A DNA stretch of 64,000 nt, taken from the NCBI RefSeq assembly GCF_007748195.1, contig NZ_CP037920.1, positions 3,535,501-3,599,500 of the forward strand. Direction: 5' to 3'. Of the stretch, positions 54,321 through 62,883 are shown one piece after another; the first letter of the stretch is position 1; each line of letters begins with the position of its first letter. The stretch comes from Gimesia aquarii. Lineage in GTDB: Bacteria; Planctomycetota; Planctomycetia; Planctomycetales; Planctomycetaceae. The notes under the pieces are model-generated. The model had not been told where the DNA came from. It worked only from the letters and a program-made list of their open reading frames with translations, and made no database searches. The position numbers were made by a program, and so were the translations under genes.

Positions 54321-54487
54321 CTTCAACTATCGAGTGGGTCGAAAAAGAACTTTTAAAAATTAGACTATTCCAGAATCATATCAATTGATAATCTTTGATA
54401 CCATCGAGCGGCTTACATAATCCTGGTAAACACATTTTTTCAAATCAAATACATACTGCAAAACCATGAAGTGCGCGAAAGTGCCCT

Positions 54488-57010
54488 ATGTCGAAGCAAA
54501 ATGAGAATTACATCCGAATTCGGGGCGCACGCTGCCATAACCTCAAAAATATCAATGTGGATCTACCCCATAATCAATTGACTGTCGTTACTGGGGTGAG
54601 TGGAAGTGGGAAAAGTAGCCTGGTATTTGATACGATTCATAGCGAAGGTCAACGGCGTTTTATCGAAAATATGTCTCCTGGTACACGCCAGTTGTTAAGC
54701 CAGATGCAACCAGCTGATGTTGATCAAATTAGTGGATTGCCGCCTACCATTAGTATTGATCAAGTGCAACGATCGCAATCCCGCCGAAGCACTCTGGCGA
54801 CGATGACCGAACTGTATGATTATTTTCGTTTGCTCTACGCGCAACTGGGAACCGTCTATTGCAGTCAGTGTGAACAGCCACTTCACCAGCAGTCTGCAGA
54901 ACAGATTGTCGATTTGATCCTCAAGTTAGAACAACGACAGAAAGTGATGATTCTTTCTCCGCTGATTAATGCGAAAAAAGGAGACCATACCGCGCTTTTA
55001 AATAAAATTGCAAAAGAAGGATTCGTTCGCGCCAGAGTCGATGGTGTTGTCATTGATGTGGCCCAACCACCAGACCTCCAGGAAAATGATTACCATGACA
55101 TTGAAATCATTATTGACCGGATCATTGTCAAGGAAGGAATTAATGCGCGCCTTAAAGAGTCTGTTGATCTCGCTTTAAAACATGGTAATGGGACCTGCAT
55201 TGTCAGTCAGGAAATGGAAAGTGGGTGGTCAGACCGTTTTTTGAGTACAAGACTCGCTTGTGGAAGATGTAGCCTCAGTTTTCCCGATCCCGAACCGAGA
55301 AGCTTTAGTTTTAATAGCCCTTATGGCGCATGCCAATTCTGTCAGGGACTGGGAGTAATTGAAGACGACTCAGATAAGGAACAAACCTGTCCCGAATGTC
55401 AGGGAGCCCGAATCAATAACTATAGTCGTTCAGTGAAACTAAGCGGGAGCTCAATTGATCAAATCATGAGTCAGACCGCTCCCGGAGTTTTAGCATGGAT
55501 TGCGACTTGGAAAAACAATGAATTAAAGTCATCTTCTACGAAAGACCAGGAAATTGCCAACCAAATTATGCCAGCGATTAAGAATCGATTAGAGTACCTT
55601 TACGAAATTGGCCTGGGATATATCGGATTAGGTCGTTCTACTCGCACTTTATCGGGGGGCGAACATCAACGAGCCCGATTAGCAGCTTGTCTAGGTTCTG
55701 GTTCGACGGGGGCCTGTTATATTCTCGATGAGCCGACCGTTGGTTTGCATGCCAGTGAAACAGAAAAGCTGCTCCAGATTCTGAACAGACTGAAACAATC
55801 CAGAAATACGGTTGTGGTTGTCGAGCACGATTTAGATGTCGTCCGCGCATGTGATTTTCTGCTTGATCTTGGTCCACAGGCAGGAGAGCAGGGAGGGGAA
55901 GTCGTTGCCAGCGGCACTTATCAGCAGGTTATTCAAAACACAAAATCCTTTACAGCACGCGCTTTGAATACCAAATTTCAGTTCAATCGTTCAAATATGC
56001 CAGATAAAGATGACATTCATGAGGAGATCGTTCTGACTGGTGCCCGATTTCATAATTTAAAAGATGTCATTTTTAAAGTTCCATTACAGAAACTGGTTTG
56101 TGTTACCGGGGTCAGCGGTTGTGGGAAAAGCTCACTTGTAATGGACACTTTAGTTCCCGCTTTACAAAATGCAATAAAGGGAAGCCACGATCATTCTTTG
56201 GAGTATCAGTCGTTGGAAGGAGCGGATCAACTCCAGCATGTCAGAAAAATTGATCAATCTCCTATTGGAAGAAGCGGCCGATCAAGTCCCGCCACTTTTT
56301 GTGGCGTCTGGGACGAAATACGTAAACTATTTGCAAAAACAAAAATAGCTCGCATACGTGGCTATACTGCCAGACGCTTTAGTTTTAATGCGAAAGAAGG
56401 GCGTTGTGCCACGTGTCAGGGGCAAGGTTTTCGTCGCATCGATTTACAATTCCTTCCCGACATTTATTTACCCTGTCGCGAATGTAAAACGAAGCGATTT
56501 AATCGACAGACATTATCTGTAAAGTACCGAGGAAAATCTGTCAGTGATCTATTGGAAATGTCGATTGATGAAGCGACCACTTTTTTTGAGCAAATTCCCA
56601 AAGTCAGCAAAGTCTTGCGAATTCTCAAAGAAACTGGTTTGGGTTACCTCGCATTAGGACAGCCTTCGACGATGCTCTCAGGAGGAGAAGCCCAAAGGCT
56701 GAAACTGGCAACTGAATTAGCCATAGGTAGCACCGGGAATACACTTTTTGTTCTGGATGAACCAACGAGAGGGCTCCATGCAGCAGATATTGACCGATTA
56801 TTGAAACTATTGCGACGATTGCTCCAACAAAATCATTCCGTTTTGATGATTGAGCATCATCCACAGGTCATGCTCGCAGCAGATTGGATTGTTGATCTCG
56901 GCCCTGAAGGAGGAGAAGCTGGCGGGCATATTATTGATGAAGGGACTCCTGAGGAGATTGCCTTGCGACAAGCAGGACCAACAGGCCAGATGCTAAATCG
57001 TGCTTTGTAG
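54488..57010 (+). CDS. uvrA: UvrA-family excinuclease ATPase (paralogue)
   Basis: 840 residues, about 100 shorter than canonical UvrA (near 940). Two ABC modules: first Walker A GVSGSGKSSLVFDT (about 36), signature TLSGGEHQRARLA, Walker B YILDEPTVGLHASE; second Walker A GVSGCGKSSLVMDT (about 540), signature MLSGGEAQRLKLAT, Walker B FVLDEPTRGLHAAD. Zinc cysteines CSQC, CGRC, CQFC, CPEC in the first half, CATC and CREC in the second. A UvrB-binding-type region (PLINAKKGDHTALLNKIAKE) is present. Sites of shortening lie around the first ABC core and between modules, as in UvrA2-type proteins. It may act in damage recognition or drug resistance, not necessarily as the main UvrA. Confidence 0.88.
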   Translation: MSKQNENYIRIRGARCHNLKNINVDLPHNQLTVVTGVSGSGKSSLVFDTIHSEGQRRFIENMSPGTRQLLSQMQPADVDQISGLPPTISIDQVQRSQSRRSTLATMTELYDYFRLLYAQLGTVYCSQCEQPLHQQSAEQIVDLILKLEQRQKVMILSPLINAKKGDHTALLNKIAKEGFVRARVDGVVIDVAQPPDLQENDYHDIEIIIDRIIVKEGINARLKESVDLALKHGNGTCIVSQEMESGWSDRFLSTRLACGRCSLSFPDPEPRSFSFNSPYGACQFCQGLGVIEDDSDKEQTCPECQGARINNYSRSVKLSGSSIDQIMSQTAPGVLAWIATWKNNELKSSSTKDQEIANQIMPAIKNRLEYLYEIGLGYIGLGRSTRTLSGGEHQRARLAACLGSGSTGACYILDEPTVGLHASETEKLLQILNRLKQSRNTVVVVEHDLDVVRACDFLLDLGPQAGEQGGEVVASGTYQQVIQNTKSFTARALNTKFQFNRSNMPDKDDIHEEIVLTGARFHNLKDVIFKVPLQKLVCVTGVSGCGKSSLVMDTLVPALQNAIKGSHDHSLEYQSLEGADQLQHVRKIDQSPIGRSGRSSPATFCGVWDEIRKLFAKTKIARIRGYTARRFSFNAKEGRCATCQGQGFRRIDLQFLPDIYLPCRECKTKRFNRQTLSVKYRGKSVSDLLEMSIDEATTFFEQIPKVSKVLRILKETGLGYLALGQPSTMLSGGEAQRLKLATELAIGSTGNTLFVLDEPTRGLHAADIDRLLKLLRRLLQQNHSVLMIEHHPQVMLAADWIVDLGPEGGEAGGHIIDEGTPEEIALRQAGPTGQMLNRAL

Positions 57011-57176
57011 ATTTTAGCAATCGGTTAAGGTATTCTAGTCACGCATGAACGTCGATTTCTGATTCTACAATACATATGATTGCTAATGAATCAATTTGAA
57101 AAAGTTAGAATTTCAAAAATGAAATCAATCCTTTATTATTCTGTTTGAAAATAATGTAATCCTACCAGAGTGACCA

Positions 57177-57635
57177 ATGAATCTATTTCAAGAATATGGA
57201 ATCTCTTTCGAATATCCTGATGATTGGGAACTTTCAAAAGAGGTGAATGAAACCAACGGAGAAATCCAGGTGAGTGTGAGTGGTGGTGATTCCTCCTTCT
57301 GGATGATTTCATTATTTCTTGCAGAAATCTCGGCGGAAGAACTACTTGATCGTGCGTTGGAAGTCTTCCAGGACGAATACGATGAACTGGATATTTACAA
57401 AAAAAAAGTCAAGTTAGCTGGCAAAGACTGTCTGGGGCGTGACATTGAATTTGTATGTTCTGAATTAATTAACAGTGCATTTCTACGTACATTTGAAGCC
57501 GAGTTATTTACTGCGTTTGTTTTATATCAAGGAACAGACCAGGACTTACAGAGATCCTTAAAGGATCTCGAAGCAATCTCAGAAAGTCTGGACTGTTTTG
57601 ACAGTGATTTTGATGATTATTTAAAAATTGTATAA
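57177..57635 (+). CDS. Hypothetical protein, PsbP/DcrB-like fold possible
   Basis: 152 residues: NLFQEYGISFEYPDDWELSK, then VSVSGGDSSFWMISLFLAEI and a final acidic tail SDFDDYLKIV. The 'f-x-i-x-Y-P-d-d-W' start with alternating strands resembles the PsbP/DcrB/Mog1 fold. No signal peptide, so it should be cytosolic. Function unknown. ATG start; the following 185 bases carry a promoter-like element. Confidence 0.6.
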   Translation: MNLFQEYGISFEYPDDWELSKEVNETNGEIQVSVSGGDSSFWMISLFLAEISAEELLDRALEVFQDEYDELDIYKKKVKLAGKDCLGRDIEFVCSELINSAFLRTFEAELFTAFVLYQGTDQDLQRSLKDLEAISESLDCFDSDFDDYLKIV

Positions 57636-57676
57636 GTAAATTCTTCTCTGTAAGTTAAAACTTTCGGATTCCATGA

Positions 57677-57706
57677 TTGCTTCCCAAAGTTATTCAGTTC
57701 TATAAT
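57677..57706 (+). promoter_or_regulatory. Promoter-like element before the DUF2582 gene
   Basis: TATAAT at 57701-57706, preceded with an 18-base spacer by TTGCTT (57677-57682). About 115 bases upstream of the DUF2582 ATG. Confidence 0.4.
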
Positions 57707-57820
57707 GGGGAGCATCATACACCGCACTCATGTTAAGTTAAATATTGGATTTCGCTAGGGTTGGAATAAAAACACTTTCTATTTCTGGAATCTGTGGGTT
57801 TATAGTTCAGGAGCCATCTA

Positions 57821-58048
57821 ATGTCTGTGGAAATTGAATCCCATGAAGTCGAAAGCATTGGTGTTGTGGCAGGAGTTGTCTGGGAATATTTAAGTGAACA
57901 CGAACCTGTCACATTAAGTAAATTATCTCGCGAAATCGATGCACCGCGTGATCTTGTTATGCAAGCTGTCGGCTGGCTTGGCAGAGAAGGAAAAATTGAA
58001 TTCCATAAAGGCACGCGGAGTAAGCTCATATCGCTCGTGAATGAATAA
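57821..58048 (+). CDS. DUF2582 winged-helix protein
   Basis: 75 residues, a single winged helix-turn-helix: VVAGVVWEYLSEHEPVTLSK, then LSREIDAPRDLVMQAVGWLG and EGKIEFHKGTRSKL. This matches the DUF2582 pattern 'G-x-x-A-G-x-I-W-x-x-L-x-x-x-g-x-x-s-l-x-x-L' and 'A-l-G-W-L-a-R-E-g-K-I'. Likely a DNA-binding regulator of unknown target. No autoregulatory site visible. Confidence 0.8.
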   Translation: MSVEIESHEVESIGVVAGVVWEYLSEHEPVTLSKLSREIDAPRDLVMQAVGWLGREGKIEFHKGTRSKLISLVNE

Positions 58049-58080
58049 AATTAGTTTAAGTCAAAGCCGATCTTTCATTT

Positions 58081-58102
58081 CAGAGAGCCGGGCACCTCTC
58101 TG
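58081..58102 (+). terminator. Small hairpin after the DUF2582 gene
   Basis: CAGAGAG (58081-58087) and CTCTCTG (58096-58102) around an 8-base loop, 32 bases past the stop. No T-run. Confidence 0.35.
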
Positions 58103-58156
58103 CTAATAAAGAGTCGGGTTAACTTGCCTGTGAATTGCCCTGAAGGGAGAAATTCG

Positions 58157-59110
58157 GTGGTCACCGACTCCAATGTCACAGAACTGTTTCAGCAAGCACG
58201 TCAGCATTTAAAAAAACAGCAAATCGGCGATGCAATTGATGCGTATCAGAGAATCATCAGCCTCAAACCAGCTGAAAAAAAAGCACATTCAGGCATTGCA
58301 GCCGCTTATTTTCAGTTAAAGCGGTATGAAGATGCGATTAAACATTTTGAAGAACTAACGCGACTCTCACCTGCTGAAGCTTCACCTTATATTAACATGG
58401 GTGCAATTTACAATCGCATGGGGGAATATAAGCAGGCGTTGAGTGTGCTGCGTAAAGCAGTCCAGAAAGATAAAAAATCTGCAGATGCCTTTTATAATAT
58501 GGGGATTGCGCACAAAGGATTAAATCAGCTAAGCATGGCAGTCACTGCCTACAAGCAGGCGATTGTGTTCGATCCTGAAATGGTTGATGCACATTTCAAT
58601 CTGGGGAATGTTTATCTGGAAATGAAAAATCATACCCAGGCACATTTAAGTTTTACGAGAACTCTTGAAATTTCGCCCCAGTTTAAAAAAGCTGCCAATG
58701 CACTGAAAAATCTGAATACAGAAACAGAAAAAGAAAAGCAGAAAATCAATCCTTTCGGAAGGCTGGTCGATGAATCAGCGTTGAGAAAAAAGAATATCTC
58801 CTCGGCATCAAAAATTCTTTCTCCAGAAGAACGAGAAAAAGATCGGAAGGAAATTCACGATCTATGCAATGAAATACAAGATGCAGCTCATGCTATCGTC
58901 GACGATTTTAAAAAAGGTTTTACTCCCAGTTTGCTTAATTTAAATCGGTGTATTTCACAGGGAGAAAAACACTACTCAGAGCTGGAAGAGGCTAATGATC
59001 AGTTTCAAAAAAATGTAAATTCATTACATAACATCCGAAAACTACTTAAGCACAAGATGCTTGAACTGCGTGCCCATGAAGAGATGGTGAATGCCATTGA
59101 CGTGGATTAA
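58157..59110 (+). CDS. TPR-repeat protein
   Basis: 317 residues from the GTG at 58157, which has GGGAG 8 bases upstream; the frame is open from 58124. Five tetratricopeptide repeats fill residues 10-190, for example AIDAYQRIISLKPAEKKAHS, SGIAAAYFQLKRYEDAIKHF, and DAFYNMGIAHKGLNQLSMAV with the A-x-x-x-F-x-x-A-l pattern. The last 120 residues are a charged, probably coiled-coil region (EREKDRKEIHDLCNEIQDAA). No signal peptide. Likely a cytosolic scaffold; partner unknown. It converges with comEC without a clear terminator. Confidence 0.9.
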   Translation: MVTDSNVTELFQQARQHLKKQQIGDAIDAYQRIISLKPAEKKAHSGIAAAYFQLKRYEDAIKHFEELTRLSPAEASPYINMGAIYNRMGEYKQALSVLRKAVQKDKKSADAFYNMGIAHKGLNQLSMAVTAYKQAIVFDPEMVDAHFNLGNVYLEMKNHTQAHLSFTRTLEISPQFKKAANALKNLNTETEKEKQKINPFGRLVDESALRKKNISSASKILSPEEREKDRKEIHDLCNEIQDAAHAIVDDFKKGFTPSLLNLNRCISQGEKHYSELEEANDQFQKNVNSLHNIRKLLKHKMLELRAHEEMVNAIDVD

Positions 59111-59150
59111 TGAAAGATGCTTATTCAATCTGTATCTCTATTTCGTTTCA

Positions 59151-61760
59151 TTATTCTCTTGAGCGAAAAGGTGTTATCTTAAGCTTTCCTGCGTCATTAA
59201 TCAGGCAGGTAATTGCACCTTCAGATGTAGTGGAAAAGATGTTCGTATTCGACGCATAAACTTTTTCCAAGTGAGTCGCAGTCTGCTTTTTACCACCACT
59301 GATTATCAGGTATCTCGGATTTGCCCAGCGAGCTAATTCCGTCGTATTGGCTGAAAGGCTGCCATGATGTGGGGAAAGCAGGACATCGAGAGGGGCCGTG
59401 ATTGGTTCAGACAGTAACTGGTTCAAGCCTTCTCCTTCTAAATCTCCCGTCAACAGAATTTGACGTCCCTTGAAGGTAATCAGGATTGTAAGGCTTGCTG
59501 GATTATCATCTTCATATATTTCTGAGAAGCGGGGATGTAGCACTTCAAGCTTAACCCCAGAATCAAATGCAATCTGATCGCCTTTTCCAATAATCTTGAC
59601 AGGCACATCATGCTGAATTGCCGTATCACACAGGATAAGAGGACCCTTTTGGTTTTGGCTTAGAAATGCCTGCGGGAATGCTAGTTCTCTGATGTATTGA
59701 TTCGAGATTAATTTTGTGGCTGCATTAAAATGATCACGATCAGCATGTGAAATTAAGAGCAAATCGATCCTTCTAATTCGATGATCCAGTAGTGTGTTTT
59801 TGATTTTGGAATACGTCTGCTCAACAGGGGACATCGAGCCGGCATCGTAGAGTATCGTCTTACCATCTGGTAGTTCGAGCAGGATTGAAATTCCATGGTT
59901 TACAGCAATGAAAGTACAGCGAAACGAAGTTGATTCTGGTACACACAGAGAAACAAGTAAGCCAACGATGATCCAGATAGGAATGATTGACACGCGAAGC
60001 TTATGGAATAAATAGTTCCAACCGAGTTTCAAATTGACTTGAATAGGCAGAATGATGAACACGAACAGTGAATAATAGACTATCAGCCACCATAGAGGGG
60101 GGGCCGGTAACTCTAAGTGGGAAAAAGGAATTGAAGAAGCACACTCAACAATCCAAAGTAATAGTTGCACACTATAGTCAAAGCAGGCTCCAAACAGATT
60201 GCCTGAAAAGGGAATGAGTGAACCCACAAATATGAGTAAGTAGCCCAATAGTAAAATGAGGAACAAAAAAGGGAAGATCAGAGTATTGATTAATAGCCCA
60301 ATGGGTGCAATCAGCTTAAAGTGATAGAGCACTAAAGGGGCTGTGACGATCCAAATAAAAGCGGTCACGAGAAAAATACTATACAGTAAACGGAAATATC
60401 GAATTGAAAACCATTGCAGAGGTGATTGTAGTGAGGGGTTACTGGCCAAAAATCGCCATCGCAAGGGAACCCAAGACTGTTGAAACGGGTTTTGATAAAA
60501 TTCCTGCTGAACCGTCCAGAGGATCGCAGAAACCGCGAGGAACGATAGTTGTGCGCCGACATCAAATAAATCTGTTGGGTTGATGACTAAAATAATGAGT
60601 GCGGAAAGACAGACAAGATTTAAGGTTGTGATTGCTCTCCAGTTTATAAGTCCTAAAGTAACAAGGACACAAAATGAAGCAGCTCTCAGAATCGGCGGAC
60701 GAATTTCAATTATCGAAAGATAAAACAGAATCGCGCAAATGAGTAAGCTGACAGAAATCGATCTCGGTAAATTCAGAACATGACAAATCCCCCATACAAA
60801 GAGTGCAAAAAAACCAATGTGTAGACCTGAGATCGCTAAAAAGTGAATCAAACCTGTTTGGCTGAATTTCTTTCGCGTTGCTGAAGAGAGTTCGGATCGA
60901 TCTCCCAGTAAAAGGGCGAGTCCAATCGCTTGAGTTTGTTCGCTGGTATGCTTTTTGATTTGTTGTGCAAATCTGTTATGAAAATAATGACGTAGAGAGA
61001 ACCACGAAATCGCATCTCGTTTCGAAACAATATTGGCAGCGTGTGACGACTTGACTCGTAACACAGCACCAATTTGCTGTTGACGAAAATAAGTCTGAAT
61101 GTCGAAATCATGTGGGTTCTGCTGACTGGAAAACTGTTTTAATTCGCCACACACTTCAATGAGATCACCAACAGAAAGTAGGGGAAGTTGGTCCCGTTTC
61201 ATTTGATGAACCGGATCAGAAATTGTGACATAAACTTTTCCAGTTACGGGAATCTTTGCTGCATCGGAGATGAGTTCTCTGCAATCGAGAATCAAATTGG
61301 TTCGTTGGGTAGGCTGATCTGGATCAAACTGTTCTTCATCTGCCGGAATCTCGGTTTGTGGCTTTGTACAAACTGTTCCCATCACTCGAACGATCTTTGC
61401 ATTTGGATCTTGTTGATTGTCGTTCTTCAGTACGCGTGTGATATGATGAGGAGGATGACAAAACCAGAATTTATGATGCCGCATTCCTCCCAGGCAGACG
61501 ACCAGGAGCAAAAGAATTACTGTAGAAAGAGAATTTCTCTGAATTCGGTAGCTGATAATCCAGGAAATCGTGGTTAGACCACCAAGAATCATCCAGTCAA
61601 ATAAGTCTGGATGAAAATAGAAATCCAACAGAATTCCCAGCGAAAAACTAACAAATACGCTTAATGCAGGGGAGCGATTTGAATCTTTCGGAGCAAAGTC
61701 CACATTTAGTTCAGGATCAGAAGCGAGGGCAGAGGGTTCGCGTTTTGGAATGGACACCAT
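59151..61760 (-). CDS. comEC: DNA internalisation protein ComEC/Rec2
   Basis: Membrane channel for transforming DNA. 869 residues. N-terminal helices, then a competence domain with about ten helices, including the family hallmark FLAISGLHIGFFALFVWGIC and IGLALLLGDRSELSSATRKK. After about residue 620 there is a metallo-beta-lactamase-type domain: ISILLELPDGKTILYDAGSM, LLISHADRDHFNAATKLISN (the H-x-D-x-D-H site) and LLTGDLEGEGLNQLL, LDVLLSPHHGSLSANT. It lies 15 bases upstream-to-downstream with the gene at 61776 on the same strand, so the pair probably forms an operon, although the functions seem unrelated. Confidence 0.95.
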   Translation of the reverse strand: MVSIPKREPSALASDPELNVDFAPKDSNRSPALSVFVSFSLGILLDFYFHPDLFDWMILGGLTTISWIISYRIQRNSLSTVILLLLVVCLGGMRHHKFWFCHPPHHITRVLKNDNQQDPNAKIVRVMGTVCTKPQTEIPADEEQFDPDQPTQRTNLILDCRELISDAAKIPVTGKVYVTISDPVHQMKRDQLPLLSVGDLIEVCGELKQFSSQQNPHDFDIQTYFRQQQIGAVLRVKSSHAANIVSKRDAISWFSLRHYFHNRFAQQIKKHTSEQTQAIGLALLLGDRSELSSATRKKFSQTGLIHFLAISGLHIGFFALFVWGICHVLNLPRSISVSLLICAILFYLSIIEIRPPILRAASFCVLVTLGLINWRAITTLNLVCLSALIILVINPTDLFDVGAQLSFLAVSAILWTVQQEFYQNPFQQSWVPLRWRFLASNPSLQSPLQWFSIRYFRLLYSIFLVTAFIWIVTAPLVLYHFKLIAPIGLLINTLIFPFLFLILLLGYLLIFVGSLIPFSGNLFGACFDYSVQLLLWIVECASSIPFSHLELPAPPLWWLIVYYSLFVFIILPIQVNLKLGWNYLFHKLRVSIIPIWIIVGLLVSLCVPESTSFRCTFIAVNHGISILLELPDGKTILYDAGSMSPVEQTYSKIKNTLLDHRIRRIDLLLISHADRDHFNAATKLISNQYIRELAFPQAFLSQNQKGPLILCDTAIQHDVPVKIIGKGDQIAFDSGVKLEVLHPRFSEIYEDDNPASLTILITFKGRQILLTGDLEGEGLNQLLSEPITAPLDVLLSPHHGSLSANTTELARWANPRYLIISGGKKQTATHLEKVYASNTNIFSTTSEGAITCLINDAGKLKITPFRSRE

Positions 61761-61775
61761 GACCCCACTCTCGAC

Positions 61776-62726
61776 TTAGTGTTCCTGAGGTAAATGCAAA
61801 TCAACTTGATTATGCATGGTATAAAGCCGAAAACGTTTACCATCTGGAATCAGAAGCCCACTTGATTGATTCGCTGAAGAGGGGGTTAGCGGGTTTCCCG
61901 AATACTTGACCCAGTGTATGAGATCTTTTGATGCCGCAATATTTGTGGTCCACAAGGAAGGCTTTTGAGCGGCAGCGGTTCCATGGTAAATCATATAATA
62001 AACTCCCTGATACTTCAGAATCTGATTTGTGGCAATCATCTTCTGATCATAGGCATTGGGGCCCGGGATCAGCACCGGACGATCTTCATTGAGATTCGTC
62101 CAGACTTTTAAATCGGTTGAGCGAGCGAGCCAGATTCCCGCATCTCGTCTTTCGTAAAAGAGGTACCAATGTCCGTCTTCATACCAGACTGTGGGGGTTC
62201 CATAAGGACCTTTTGGAATCGGGGAGCCGTTTGCGAGTCGGACATCCAATGGTCTTACTCGTTTCCAGTTGATCGCATCAGTGGAGGTGAGGTGCTGTGC
62301 AATATCATGCTTGCCTTCTGCAAACATGTGATAAATGTTTCCCTGTTTGATGACCATCATATCTTCCACCCAATGGTCTTTGTATATTGGATTGCAGGGA
62401 GAACGTGTCCAGTGTATTCCGTCACAGGAATAGGCATAACCTAGCATTTTCAAGCCTGCTCTGGTGCCATCATAGCCTGTGAACCACATATGATAGAAGT
62501 TTCCCTCTTTGAGGATCCAACCACGTTCACGTATTTTTACGTCCCAATGTCCGGGGCCTTCTGCTTCGAAGATCGGATTGTTTTGATAGGGAACAAAATG
62601 GGTGAGCACTTTAGGAAAAACAATATCTTCAGCCGAAGCAGTATTACTTACACTCAAAATAATTGAGAGTAGTAACAAACAATGATGAAATAACTCAGGA
62701 CATGCTTTCAGAACAATCTTAGCCAT
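61776..62726 (-). CDS. Exported five-bladed beta-propeller protein, glycosidase-like (GH43/32-related)
   Basis: 316 residues with signal peptide LLLLSIILSVSNTASAED. The propeller pattern of GH43/GH32/DUF377-type proteins repeats: NFYHMWFTGYDGTRAGLKML, YAYSCDGIHWTRSPCNPIYK, NIYHMFAEGKHDIAQHLTST, WYLFYERRDAGIWLARSTDL, and YYMIYHGTAAAQ. A catalytic triad cannot be assigned from sequence alone, and the family contains many uncharacterised planctomycete members. Probably periplasmic, acting on glycans. It precedes comEC by 15 bases in the same direction. Confidence 0.8.
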   Translation of the reverse strand: MAKIVLKACPELFHHCLLLLSIILSVSNTASAEDIVFPKVLTHFVPYQNNPIFEAEGPGHWDVKIRERGWILKEGNFYHMWFTGYDGTRAGLKMLGYAYSCDGIHWTRSPCNPIYKDHWVEDMMVIKQGNIYHMFAEGKHDIAQHLTSTDAINWKRVRPLDVRLANGSPIPKGPYGTPTVWYEDGHWYLFYERRDAGIWLARSTDLKVWTNLNEDRPVLIPGPNAYDQKMIATNQILKYQGVYYMIYHGTAAAQKPSLWTTNIAASKDLIHWVKYSGNPLTPSSANQSSGLLIPDGKRFRLYTMHNQVDLHLPQEH

Positions 62727-62883
62727 TTTTTCCCAATCATCAGGTTTCTAGAGTTTCCTCTCCCATCTTGCAGGAGATTCGCTATTATACGCAAGTCACT
62801 TTGAAAAATACAAAGAACAACAAATGAAATTTCAATACGCCTTAGACTATGGCTATTAGAAATAAAATTCAAAAGGTAATTCC

